A DNA stretch of 64,000 bases, from the NCBI GenBank assembly GCA_018398815.1, contig CM031595.1:138831059-138895058 (forward strand). The letters run 5' to 3'. Shown piece by piece: positions 22,401 through 31,300 of this stretch. The DNA is from Conus ventricosus. Lineage: Eukaryota > Mollusca > Gastropoda > Neogastropoda > Conidae. A program made the position numbers and the translations under genes. The notes beneath the pieces are model-generated. The model did not search any database, was not told where the DNA came from, and saw nothing but the letters and a program-made list of their open reading frames with translations. The stretch's first letter is position 1, and the number at the start of each line of letters is the position of its first letter.

Positions 22401-25400
22401 AACTGTTGCAAACTATGTGAAGCAAAGAGTTAACATAGCAAGTATATTTAGCCAAACAGGAAGTATAATACAAACTCATCATTTTGGATCCAGTTAGCCA
22501 TTGCTCTGTTTTGGATTCTTATGCAGGGATGTTGAAATAAATCTTGTTTCAAATTATTGTGTGCTTACAGAACCATATAGACCGGGATCCAAAGACAAAG
22601 GGCCCAAACAAAAGGCAAAGAATTTCAAATCTGACCACCTTCACAGCGGAACCCCTCAGCAGTCAGAAGGAAATAAGATGTACCCACGTGGGTCACAGAA
22701 TTCCTTTTGCGACCCCGGCAGTCAGCAGTTCAGTGCTCAAACCTCCACGTTTTCCTCTCCATATGAACATACACCATGTGGCAGCAAGATGAACAGCTCA
22801 CTTGAGAAAGGTGCACAGGAAGTTCATACCGCCAAAACGTATCCATACCAGCAGGGTGGAACTCCAGGAAGACCAGCATATTCCAAGACCTTTGGGCAGT
22901 CCTTGTTGCCGAAGGATGACAGCAGGAATATAGACCATCAGACTGAACAGAGGCACATGGATGATTATTCCGACAGCCACAAGAAGAAGAATGCTCGTCG
23001 GCGTAGATATCGCAATAAAAAAAGACTTGAAAGGTCTTCTCGGACCAAAGTTGGGGGCACCGTTGGAAGTCTACCTTTATCAGAAAGTAAGTGTTGAAAA
23101 AGTTTGTTCTTTAACAATCAGTTGATTAACAATGCCTTCACTTTCTATGTGAGCCTTCTGTTTCTGAGCACACTTAGTTTGTATATATGCAATTGCTATA
23201 TGTCAGGGAATTGCAGGTGAAAGTTGAAACAAGGCCTTTAGAATAAAAGATGTTGTGCCTCCCTGCAGTTAAGACTTACGTCAATCAGGAACTGCCAACT
23301 TTTTAGCAGATGGATTTGGTGCCTGTCACAGATTTTTTGCAAGGGGGAAAAAAGTTTGTGTCGGTAGTGTGCTGTAAAAAAAAAAAAGAAAAAAAAAAAA
23401 ATTGATCAATATGTTCGCAAACATGGATTTGGGAGAAGAAAGGGGGCGTGGGGTTGTGGAAGTTAAATTCACAGTTGGGTCAAATAAAAAGAAACAGAAA
23501 TACTTTTATGAGCATAATACATTGAATCAGTTGATTCAATATTGCAGAAACCATAGGTTGTCTGGAGAAATGTGTAGACGGTTCATAGTCAGCACCTTCT
23601 CTCAGTAGGTCACTACTGGTGTGTGTGGACATGAGTGTTGGGTTTGAGGAAACCATCTTCACTAGTTGTCGCTTTACTTCCTGTGGTGTGTGTGTAGTGC
23701 TTGTGCAGGTATTGACACTGCTTTTCTGTTGGCTTTTCTTGGTACTTGGCATCCCTGGTTTAATTGTTACAGTTGGGAACATTTCAAACCTGCAACATTT
23801 TCTCATACTGTCCAGACAAGTGCCAGGTAGGATAAAGATCGGTGACTAGACAGGTAGGTATTTCTGAACACTTGTTTTAGCAGGAAAATTGCTTTCACAC
23901 TAGTGACAGTACCCAAGCATAGTCGTCAATTTATGTAAGTTTTACTGTTCAGTAGAATACAGTTCCCACTTTTATCCTTTCTGCCATCCATATTCAGACT
24001 TTGTGAGCACTGTGTGTATGCAGTTCCAGTTCTTGTAAATCATGTTATTTGATCGATACTTCAATCTGTGTATGCAGGTTCCATAATAATTAAGGTTCTT
24101 CTTGAATAACTTTGTCATGAGGAGGTATTGATTCATTCTTTGCTCTTCTGTGTAAGCACGTTTTGATTTCTCATTCTTTGCTGTTCTGCGTAAGCACGTT
24201 TTGATTTCTCATTCTTTGCTGTTCTGCGTAAGCATGTTTTGATTTCTCATTCTTTGCTGTTCTGCGTAAGCACGTTTTGATTTCTCATTCTTTGCTGTTC
24301 TGCGTAAGCACGTTTTGATTTCTCATTCTTTGCTGTTCTGCGTAAGCACGTTTTGATTTCTCATTCTTTGCTCTTCTGCGTAAGCTCGTTTTAATTTCTC
24401 ATTTTTTGCTCTTCTGCGTAAGCACGTTTTGATTTCTCATTCTTTGCTCTTCTGCGTAAGCACGTTTTAATTTCTCATTCTTTGCTCTTCTGCGTAAGCA
24501 CGTTTTGATTCTCATTCTTTGCTCTTCTGCGTAAGCACGTTTTGATTTCTCATTCTTTGCTGTTCTGCGTAAGCACGTTTTGATTTCTCATTCTTTGCTG
24601 TTCTGCGTAAGCACGTTTTAATTTCTCATTCTTTGCTCTTCTGCGTAAGCACGTTTTGATTTCTCATTCTTTGCTCTTCTGCGTAAGCACGTTTTGATTT
24701 CTCATTCTTTGCTCTTCTGCGTAAGCACGTTTTGATTTCTCATTCTTTGCTCTTATTCCCTAGGTAAGTACATTATAACTTCTCATTTGACGTAATAAAG
24801 CACTTTTGATTCTAACTTTAACTTCAAATGTTATTAAGTCTTTTTTTTCAGAGCTGTTTACTATCAAATAGGAATTTTTAGTTCAGTGCAAGTGACGCAT
24901 GATTGTGACATTTCATCAGATAGATTTTGTCGACAGTTGTCAACAACTTAGTTTATTCTGAAACAATTAACATAGGTTTTTGTAAAAGTTAATTTCTCCA
25001 GTGACTTTGGACATTCAAGTAGACTGAATAGTCTGCTCTATAACCTCAAATTAGATAGTTCTCAGTGCCAGTGAAACTGCAGTGTGCTGTAATATAGGGT
25101 TTTTTTTTCTTCTTTTTTTTTTGGTATGTGATTCAAAATGTAATCAGTTATTTTGTCGCACTGATGGTTAACACAAAATGTTAGGCACAAGAGCAGCCAC
25201 ATAGATGTGAACACTTGGAATTCTCGCATTGTTGCATGATGGCTACCGACTCCACATAAAGGGCCAAAGTCACATAGATTTATCTGCCTTGCAGACATCA
25301 TGAATACAATGCGCTTGACATTGGGTTTTGTTACCTTACAGAAACAAAATAAAAAAGCAGCAAAGTTTGGACATTTTCTAAGGGGGTGTATCTCAAGTAA

Positions 25401-28400
25401 GAACTGGATGAAAATTTTGGAAATTGAAAATGCAAAATAAATGACAGTAAGATTCATACAAGAAGACTTTAAAAAGAAAGTTGCTGCATGTCATCCACAA
25501 AAAAAGCTATTGACTTGCGACACATATAACAAAAAACAAAGGTAAGTAATTTATGGCACTGGTAGGTTAATGGTACTGTCAGTGTTTTGAACTGATGAAT
25601 ATTTCAGGAGGATGGGACTTGTGATTGTTACTGAATTTAGCTGTGTATGATATGCAGGGATGTTGTTATGATAATGTTTGTTTGTTTTTAAGCTCTGGCA
25701 AAGATCTAGTTGGTAATACTAAGAATGATTTGTACTTGGTGAGTTCTTTTGTGCTGCATCACTACAGTTGGCTTGTGTGGCATGCATGTCCGTATTTGTT
25801 TGAATTCTTGGGCAGGGATGTTGAAAATGATTATTGTCACAAAATATTGTTTGCTCACGGCCCCATTTCAATTGTTTGCTTACAGCTCCATTTCAGTTGA
25901 AGTCCACAGTCGGAATTACCCAGCACAAACATGAAGTGAAGAAATCCAAGTCGGATCACTGTCACATCAGTGCTTCTCAGCAGTCGTATGAAAATCAGAT
26001 AAACCCATGTGGATATCCAGAGTCTGTCGACGAGGTCGGCAGTCAGCAATACTTCAATGCACAAACCTATGCTCCTCAACAGTCACAGGAAAATCAAATA
26101 TACTCATGTGGATATCCAGAGTCTGTCGACGAGGTCGGCAGTCAGCAATACTTAAGTGCACAAACCTGTCCTCCTCAGCAGTCGCAGGAAAACCAAATAT
26201 ACCCATGTGGATATCCAGAGTCTGTTGACGAGGTCGGCAATCAGCGATACTTCAATGCACAAACCCATGCTCCTCAACAGTCACAGGGAAATCAGATGCA
26301 CCAATGTGGATGTCCAAGTTCCGTTAGTCAGCTCGGCAGTCAGCAATACTTAAATGCACAAACTTCCACACATTTCACTCCACCTCAGCATACACTGTCT
26401 AATGATAGCTATATGAACAGATCTCAAAAGAAAGGCAGACAGAGCTGTATGAACAGATCTCAAAAGAAAGGCAGACAGAGGTATATGAACACATCTCAAA
26501 AGAAAGGCAGACAGACAGGTCGTATCACCTGTAAGTCACAAGGCCTGCAAAGTGGAACTCCAGAAAGGCAGGTATACACCAGGGCTTTTTTGCTAAGTGT
26601 GTTGCCGGAAGATAAGATTCCGAACACATTGCTCGAGAGTGAAGAATGGGGCAGGGACAGCCATTTTAATGGGCAAGGAAAGAGGAAATCTCGTTGGCGT
26701 TGGAGAGTTCGCAATAGAGTCAGATCTTCAAAGACCAGGGGCGTGGGCAGTGTTGATAGCCTACCGCCATCAGAAAGTGTTATAAATGCTAGTTCATGAA
26801 CAGCCTGTTGTCATGGAGTTCTTTTTTCTCATTTTTGTTTTCTTTTGAGACTTCAGTGTCTAGGGATGTGGAGGTTCAATTCAGTACACAGTATACACCC
26901 ACGAAGGGCAAGTTCGAGTTGAAGGACTTTAGAAATGAGTGCTGTGCACTAGAATGCCAAGATCTTTGTGAATAGGGACTTTCCATTATTCAGCTTTTTT
27001 TTTTGTTAATCCCTATCAGACTTTCACTGAAATAAAGGATCTTCCCATGAAACATTAGGAGATGGAGTTAAATTTACATTTGGAGCAAAGAATAGGAAGT
27101 AGAAATACATTTTCAGTCAATTGTATTCATAGTATAGAAACAAAGATTGTGAAGAAAAGTGGGTAAGCACTTCACAGTCACCATGTGAAGATGTGTCCTC
27201 ACTTTTGCTTGTTGAGCTTTCAGCTGGGTTCGTGGAAATCCCTGTTTGCAGTGGTCACCTTATCTGCTGTGGTGTGTGTGGTGCTTGTGCTGGATATGGC
27301 TTTTATTTTCTGCTAGTTTTTCTCTGAACTTGATGTTCCAGGTTAAACACTATGCCAAGCATTTCAAAACTTATGAAAGTTACTGAGCACTCTTGCCACT
27401 ACATATAAGTCTTCCTGTTTAGTACCAGCTGCTGTGGCGAAATGGTTAGCATCGCGGACACCTGGCTGGGAGGTTATGGGTTCGAGTCCCATCAGAGTCA
27501 TGTGGGTTTTTCTGCCCTGAACGGCTCCTACCCAGAGTTAAGTTTGCTGTGGACTCGGTTGGGAAGACTGGGACCACACAGTCGAGTTTCATCCACTTAA
27601 TGGATGCGTTTCCGAGAGTGTTGCTCAAATTTCCAGACCAACACTGAAGGTGCCTGATCTCTCAGGCCTGGTTGACGCCGGGATATGTTATGAAAGGAAG
27701 CGTAGAGTACAGCCCTGTTATGTAGTCTCAGACCGAAATGGAAATCCGTAACATCATCTTAATCATCCTCATTCTCGATCAGCATTTTAAAAAAATGTCT
27801 CATTCCGTTGCCCTTCATGCCCTGCTCTCATGGTGACCTCAATTTCAATGTCCTCTCCATGTCTGTGGCCTTGGTTTGGTTCCGTCGGGGTCGCCGGTAT
27901 CGGCGAGTCCATGGGGGGGCTGTTGTTGGACGGCTGTGGTGGCGCCCTCCGGAGGGAGAGCTCACTCACGTCGGCTCCGTGACTAAACAATTATTGTCAT
28001 CGGTAAGGGGCTTAGTAGGTGGTGCCCTGCGTATGTTAGATCAGAACAGGCACCACTGAACACCACCGAGGTGACTCGGCAGCAGTGCAGTGTCTCCTCC
28101 GGTGGGTTGCCTCTTAGCGACTTGACATTGACTGCTCCCTGTGGATTGCCGTGCCGGGGCTGCGGACGGGCCAACTGGGCTGTGGCTGTGGACCTGGTGT
28201 CGGAATGAGCGGCGTTGGTGCACTGCCTCTGAGGTGGCGCAGAGGTTGGGACAGCGGGGAAAAAAAAAAAGTCTTACTGTTTAGTGGATCACAGAATCCA
28301 CTTCTGCTCTGTGCTGCATTCAAACTTTATTGACAACTGTTGTGTATTCAGTTCCTGTTCTTGTGTATGCAATTAATTTTATCTTAATTAGAGATACTTC

Positions 28401-29652
28401 ACTTTGTACATTTGTATGTGGAGGCAGGTTTTATTACGGATTAATGTAGCACACAAATAGCTTTGTCATGAGGAATTACGTATAAAATTTGGAGTCGTCT
28501 TTTCATAATTTGAAGAGAACAATGTTGGTATCAAGAAAACTAAAAGTGGGCCCCACTTTATGGTTTAGGTCTTCCTGCATGGAATTTTTTTTCTGTCAGC
28601 AACATACTTCAGGGCATAAAGTGTTCAGGGATTAATGTGAGCATAGGTGCATACAGCAAGTGGATTCCTGTCTCTGATTTTGACCTTTTATTCTTTATTT
28701 TGTCGTGGTGTACATTGAGCTCAGATCAGTCCTGTCCAACAACTTGATCAAGCTCCCATAAGCCTGTAAAACATGAAGTGGGTAACATCAGAAATGTTCC
28801 ATAGCTTTTAGTTTAGCCGTGATGAACAGGACCGCAGGCTTTAAATTGTCTATTCAGCTGCAAAACATTTGAGACCATTGATAATGACAGTTTCAGCTGT
28901 CCACAGTATTAAACATACACTATGTAATTCTATTATTCACATTTGAATTTACAAATTGTTTTACAGTGCTAGGAAATTGTTTTACAGTGCTAGGTTTGCA
29001 ACTGTTGCAATTTAAACAGGACTTACAAATGCATCTCTTTGTGATAAAAGTTGATAGGCAAACCTTAAGCTTCATTTTATTGTTTGCGTCAAATAATTCC
29101 TATTTATATGCAGCAAAGACCTTCCCTCCGTTTCCAGACTTCCTCTTCCTGACTGCTTTTGTCTCTATTTGACTCGTATTCCGAATGACACCCTTCCACC
29201 GCACGCCTTCCACCGCACGCCTTCCACTCCCATCCCCACCACTGAAAGACATATTAATGAGGATTGTTGAATTTTTACTAGAAAACTTTCACTGCATCAA
29301 ACCGTTGCATTATTTCAACTGTGTTACAGCATTGAGCGATCAGAGAACAGATGACAAACCAAGGGACAAGTCTGACCACGACCAGATGGAGGGCTGGAAG
29401 AAGCCAAGAAAACAGAAGAGAAAGGCCAAAGGTGAAAGTAGCCACCAGCATCATGCCTTTAAGCCACATGGCAGTGATAGACAAAGGGCCAAGAAACAAT
29501 GGAAACAGAGGCAGGAATCCAAAGCATTGGTGTCTCAGTCCAGCGCTTCTGCCAAAGGGATGGAGTCCTTGACGATCACCTGTAGAAATGGCTTCCGGAC
29601 AACCGTCAAAACCATGAACTATAACCGTGACTGTCATAATGCACTTCACTGA
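9510..29652 (+). CDS. ZCCHC7: ZCCHC7-like zinc-knuckle protein (TRAMP RNA surveillance cofactor), gene model
   Basis: Visible coding exons: 9510-10434, 15747-15837, 16616-16720, 22571-23086, 25886-26776, 29330-29652. Identification rests on three matches to ZCCHC7/Air proteins: an N-terminal LYSQVHY motif in acidic sequence, the segment LNWNISADDRE just before the expected zinc-knuckle block, and ECRN...PPSPFVIRYD just after the last knuckle. In other animals ZCCHC7 is the RNA-binding subunit of the nucleolar TRAMP complex with MTREX and a TENT4-type poly(A) polymerase, marking aberrant RNAs for the exosome. All visible junctions downstream of 15837 are phase 1. The central CCHC knuckles are not seen; the N gap may hold them. 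The tail is unusually long because one exon has been multiplied. Confidence 0.7.
10900..13000. repeat. About 29 bp minisatellite, CAGTGTTGTGATAAGTCATTG type
   Basis: Units of about 26-29 bp combine GTGTTGTGATAAGTCATTG with TCACTGGTCA and recur dozens of times, from a degenerate start at about 10900 to the edge of the N gap. Variants lack the ATAAG block or carry TTTG/TATG in its place, so the array is a mosaic of subtypes. It lies in the intron after the first coding exon of the ZCCHC7-like gene, and no exon-like sequence is visible in it. Confidence 0.95.
13001..14000. other. Assembly gap (exactly 1000 N)
   Basis: The run is exactly 1000 bases, which suggests a placeholder and not a measured distance. 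It is bounded on both sides by minisatellites with different units, the usual cause of an assembly break. Most of the zinc-knuckle exons of the ZCCHC7-like gene are absent from the surrounding sequence and may lie here. Confidence 0.95.
14010..14570. repeat. 39 bp minisatellite, open in several frames
   Basis: Units of 39 bp (GGGGGACACTTTGTCCATGT plus GTATTGATGTGTGTGAA) repeat about 14 times. As 39 is a multiple of three and stops are rare, long open frames appear on both strands (13-residue periods such as HFVHVGIDVCEGG on +, MDKVSPFTHINTY on -). I regard these as by-products of the repeat. The unit differs from the array on the other side of the gap. Confidence 0.9.
14571..15746 (+). other. 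Intronic sequence, no feature recognised
   Basis: Mixed unique intron sequence between the 39 bp array and the 15747 exon, with T-rich runs and a short CA-rich stretch (about 15250-15330). I looked for CxxCxxxGHxxxxC knuckle codons on the + strand and saw none. A polypyrimidine tract (15721-15740) leads into the next acceptor. Confidence 0.5.
15747..15837 (+). CDS. ZCCHC7: ZCCHC7-like exon ending the last zinc knuckle
   Basis: A pyrimidine-rich tract and TTTGACAG acceptor precede GAG TGC. The exon reads ECRNVRMDMYNFPPSPFVIR then YDVLSNEPRK, 30 codons plus one base, before AAAG/GTACAG. In ZCCHC7 the last knuckle ends GHEC, followed by an SPF...YYD segment, so the Cys here is the likely fourth zinc ligand of that knuckle. 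The exon starts in phase 0 and ends in phase 1. Failure to splice would add about 52 codons and a stop near 15995. Confidence 0.7.
16616..16720 (+). CDS. ZCCHC7: ZCCHC7-like duplicated tail exon, copy A (short)
   Basis: TTTGACAG acceptor and AAAAA/GTAAGC donor bound 105 bp, phase 1 in and phase 1 out. It encodes a basic segment (SGRKFKSQKRKGPPS) ending VDSPPSSK. The sequence before it, ATTCTTATGCATGGATGTTGAAAT, recurs before copies B and C. The ending -GSVDSLPPSES of copy C and -GTVGSLPLSES of copy B match SVDSPPSSK here. It encodes only the two ends of the longer copies. Confidence 0.65.
17099..19997. repeat. Array of about 620 bp units in direct then inverted order, flanked by (TA)n
   Basis: Three near-identical direct units start at about 17123, 17752 and 18376 (each beginning AATTATAAACAAAGCTTGC). 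At about 18994 the sequence switches to the reverse complement, beginning mid-unit at GAGAAACCACCAAGTTTCG, and runs for about 1.6 inverted units to 19975. TA dinucleotide runs flank both sides (17099-17124 and 19977-19997). Each unit has short open stretches (for example MFVEFSKNQPKVPSKKQKK), but no family motif I recognise. The whole is an insertion in the intron after exon copy A; the inverted part could fold into a long hairpin. Confidence 0.85.
20000..21290 (+). other. Intron of the ZCCHC7-like gene, partly homologous to blocks B and C
   Basis: About 20040-20470 resembles 23510-24070 and 27110-28390 minus its insertion: shared landmarks are the GTGGTCACCT...TCTGCTGT...GTGCTTGTGCTGG stretch and the TATTCAGAC...TTCTTGTAAAT stretch. 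This is the trailing part of duplicated block A. From about 20500 to 21290 I see no feature. Confidence 0.55.
21295..22055 (-). mobile_element. Long tRNA-headed retroposon, copy 1
   Basis: On the - strand this copy starts with a degenerate tRNA-like head (B-box-like GAATTCGATTCTC near 22000), runs through a body with CAGACCAACACTGTAGGTG and TCATCCTCATCC, continues into a second module containing GTTCTGATC..., and ends GGCATAGAAGATAAGATAG plus an A-tract (21295-21305). The same order is seen at 27424-28268 on the + strand. Target duplications were not established for this copy. Confidence 0.65.
22340..24080 (+). repeat. Duplicated block B of the ZCCHC7-like tail
   Basis: The stretch before exon B (about 22360-22560) aligns with about 16400-16615: both have AGCC-TTTTTGGC-TTCCTTGT, GCAACAACTG or GCAACTGTTGC, CAGGAAGTAT-AT-CAAACTC, and TTATGCA-GGATGTTGAAAT. 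Sequence after the exon matches the corresponding introns after A and C. The block therefore duplicated as exon plus intron, not by retroposition. Confidence 0.6.
22571..23086 (+). CDS. ZCCHC7: ZCCHC7-like duplicated tail exon, copy B
   Basis: TGCTTACAG acceptor at 22570 and GAAA/GTAAGT donor at 23086 enclose 516 bp, phase 1 in, phase 1 out, with an open frame throughout. The product is hydrophilic: KSDHLHSGTPQQSEGNKMYP, one copy of the QQS-E-N...GSQQF-AQT unit that is repeated in copy C, and a basic end (KKKNARRRRYRNKKRLERSS) before GTVGSLPLSES. The Arg/Lys cluster suits RNA binding or nucleolar targeting (inference). No catalytic motif is present. Confidence 0.75.
24125..24760. repeat. 38 bp minisatellite in intron after exon B
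   Basis: About 16 near-identical units of TCTTTGCTGTTCTGCGTAAG plus CACGTTTTGATTTCTCAT, varying mainly GCTGTT/GCTCTT and GATT/AATT. The array sits where block B ends. Each unit has GCGTAAGCACG, which contains a GTAAG donor-like core; no matching acceptor-exon structure is seen. Confidence 0.95.
24761..25885 (+). other. Intron before exon C, no separate gene
   Basis: Unique AT-rich intron sequence. The last 90 bases repeat landmarks of the other blocks (TTCTTGGGCAGGGATGTTGAAAATG) and contain two similar stretches, TTTCAATTGTTTGCT...CTCCATTTCAG, around the acceptor. A - strand open stretch at 25062-25457 has no recognisable features and is not called. Confidence 0.5.
25886..26776 (+). CDS. ZCCHC7: ZCCHC7-like duplicated tail exon, copy C, with internal repeats
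   Basis: TTGCTTACAG acceptor at 25885 and GAAA/GTGTTA donor at 26776 enclose 891 bp, again phase 1-1 and fully open. After KSKSDHCH it holds four 33-residue (99 bp) repeats of the form QQSQENQIYPCGYPESVDEV-GSQQYFNAQT, then three 12-residue repeats YMNRSQKKGRQ, then a segment parallel to the end of copy B, including a basic KRKSRWRWRVRNRVRSSK and GSVDSLPPSES. The donor GTGTTATAA is weak; reading through adds only VINASS before a stop. Each repeat adds charged or amide-rich disordered sequence. Confidence 0.75.
27407..28285 (+). mobile_element. Long tRNA-headed retroposon, copy 2, with target duplication
   Basis: The body 27424-28268 (845 bp) is flanked by 17 bp direct repeats differing at one base, AAGTCTTCCTGTTTAGT and AAGTCTTACTGTTTAGT (27407-27423, 28269-28285). 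It begins with a tRNA-like head: A-box-like TGGCGAAATGGTTAGCATC and B-box GGTTCGAGTCCC. A body with a CATCATCTTAATCATCC stretch follows (about 27750), then a second module, and A10 directly before the right duplication. The single pair of duplications shows that head and second module moved as one unit. No open frame for mobility proteins, so it depends on a LINE. Confidence 0.8.
28400..29329 (+). other. Intron before terminal ZCCHC7-like exon
   Basis: AT-rich unique sequence. A perfect duplication of GTTTTACAGTGCTAGG occurs at about 28960-28995, and CTTCCACCGCACGC is doubled near 29195-29225. I see no other gene or mobile element. Confidence 0.5.
29330..29652 (+). CDS. ZCCHC7: ZCCHC7-like terminal coding exon
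   Basis: GTGTTACAG acceptor at 29329, entry in phase 1, 106 codons and a TGA at 29650-29652. The product is strongly basic (GWKKPRKQKRKAKGE, RQRAKKQWKQRQE), as is the C-terminal tail of ZCCHC7. It shares KSDH with copies B and C near its start, so it may be a more distant relative of the duplicated exon. No zinc-binding residues. Confidence 0.65.
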
Positions 29653-30149
29653 TGCACAGCATCGGTGAGACCTGTCGCTAGGTTGTGGCAGTGATTGACT
29701 GCACCATTGCAGGAAAATTTCTGTGATGCTCCTATCCAACCTGGGGCTGTTTTCATGCCCCATGTTTAGTTCAGTTCTGAAGCTCTCTCGTATCTTTAGA
29801 TTTGTTGACGGATATATTTGTCATAATAAGCAGGGGGAAAATGTTTCCTACATTACCCCTTGTAAATTTCTCAAGAGCCAGGGGGGCTTATTTACAATTC
29901 AATTTGGATACATTTTCCACATTTTAAGTTGGGGAAATTTGTTATGTTTAGTGAATTTAACACGGGTCAGGAGAGCTTGTTCAGTACACATTCAGTTTTC
30001 CATAGAAAACCGAGTTTCCCCTCCATGCTGCATAATGCTACCTGTTGGTTTGCTGACAAGCAAGATTAATTGAAGAAAAAGACCGTAACTCACCCTGTCC
30101 CCCACAGGCAAAGAGAAAAATTCATGACTGGTACAGAGATAAAATATAT

Positions 30150-31055
30150 TTAATCTTTTACACATTTATTACTAAAAAAATCATCTGAAAAACAATTGTG
30201 GCAAGAATCCTATGAACAGGTACTGTTTGTGGCCATTCAGATGCTACGTACCATCAAAATCATCTGAAAAATATTTGTGGCAAGAGCCTACAAATCCGCT
30301 TGCTCCAACCTCTTTAGGAGAGGATTTTGGCTCGGAACCCAGATTCCCCCTGACTGCTGGCCAGACTGACCTTCTTCTCAGCCTTGTAGATGTGAGCTTG
30401 CTCCGTTCTGCTTTAGTTCAATTAGAATCATCTCTTTTGATGAATCCGAATGGAGAACATCAGGCCTCGTGCTATTCTCTGGACAGCTTTCCCATTCTGG
30501 AAGGTTTGCTGTGCACTCCCAGTCATCCTCTTCATCCAGTAAATCCTGTTTCTATGCTCTTGGTATTACAGCTGTTCCAGACTATGATTTGTGCTTCCTG
30601 CCATGTTGAACATAAATGCTGGAGCCTCTGGTTGTATAGTGTTTCCTCTAGAAGTGCTAATGATACGTGCAATCTCCTGAAACACTTGGTTGTGCTACAA
30701 TGTGCATCTTCTCTGAGTGAGCGCTGCTTGGCATGAACTCGGAATATGTTCCAGCTTGTGTGCCGTGACAGAGCGGACATGCATTTGATCTCCTCCCGGC
30801 TCCAGGTTTGAAATCGAGGGTAGGAGATCATGTACCAATGTGACAATGAAGCCGGCTGCAAGAGGTGCTGCAAGTCATTCCAGCTGGGAGTTGTTTGCAG
30901 TATATTTTCCTCAGGAAGTCCACTGCCCCTGTTGGGCTTGCTGGACTGGATTCTCTGTATTCTGTGTGGTACGTCATGAATTCTTGCGTTTAGAAAGAGG
31001 CTTTTATTTTGTTTTAATAGTTGAAGATGGGTTTGGGAGGCAATTCATTGGCACT
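30150..31055 (-). pseudogene. Unrecognised - strand coding-like segment, frame-broken
   Basis: The - strand from about 31055 to 30532 has one long open frame without a clear start (includes QSSKPNRGSGLPEENILQ and WSREEIKCMSALSRH). A second frame carries EIARIISTSRG...AFMFNMAG, and a third ends DLLDEEDDWECTANLPEWES to a TGA near 30384. The composition, especially the acidic end, looks like protein, and an AATAAA lies about 215 bases past that stop (30165-30170 on the - strand). I do not recognise the family. It could be a decayed retrocopy, a gene with sequencing indels, or chance: the + strand is also open over part of it (30212-30736). Confidence 0.3.
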
Positions 31056-31278
31056 TTCAGATGCAACATTATAAGAACAAAAAGATCCATGCACACAGAG
31101 AGAGATAACATTGGCTGTAAACATATGCTCAGAATGAAATTTCGCTATTGTATCTCGACTGCTGGAACGCAAGTTTATTTTCTTAAATGAACTGCTGGCA
31201 CCGTAAGTTTTTTTTTTTTTTTAATGGACATTTCCACTGGTGTGCCTCATTTCTGTCAATTATACATTGACTTTGTTG

Positions 31279-31284
31279 AATAAA
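31279..31284 (+). promoter_or_regulatory. Candidate poly(A) signal, ZCCHC7-like gene
   Basis: Canonical AATAAA in TTGAATAAAGCC. It is the best-placed signal for the + strand gene ending at 29652. Confidence 0.4.
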
Positions 31285-31300
31285 GCCATTTGATTTGTGA

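Larger units (their letters stand above)
29653..31300 (+). other. Probable 3' UTR of the ZCCHC7-like gene
   Basis: An AATAAA at 31279-31284 is the first clear + strand poly(A) signal downstream of the stop, giving a 3' UTR of about 1.6 kb. Part of this interval has coding-like sequence on the - strand (about 30384-31055), listed separately; if that is a real gene the two overlap. Confidence 0.35.

Noticed and set aside
22798..22980. Antisense open frames within exon B and other exons
   Set aside because: They are shadows of a well-supported + strand exon with consistent splice phases.
25062..25457. 131-codon - strand open frame
   Set aside because: No recognisable motif, within an intron, and no splice or codon evidence.
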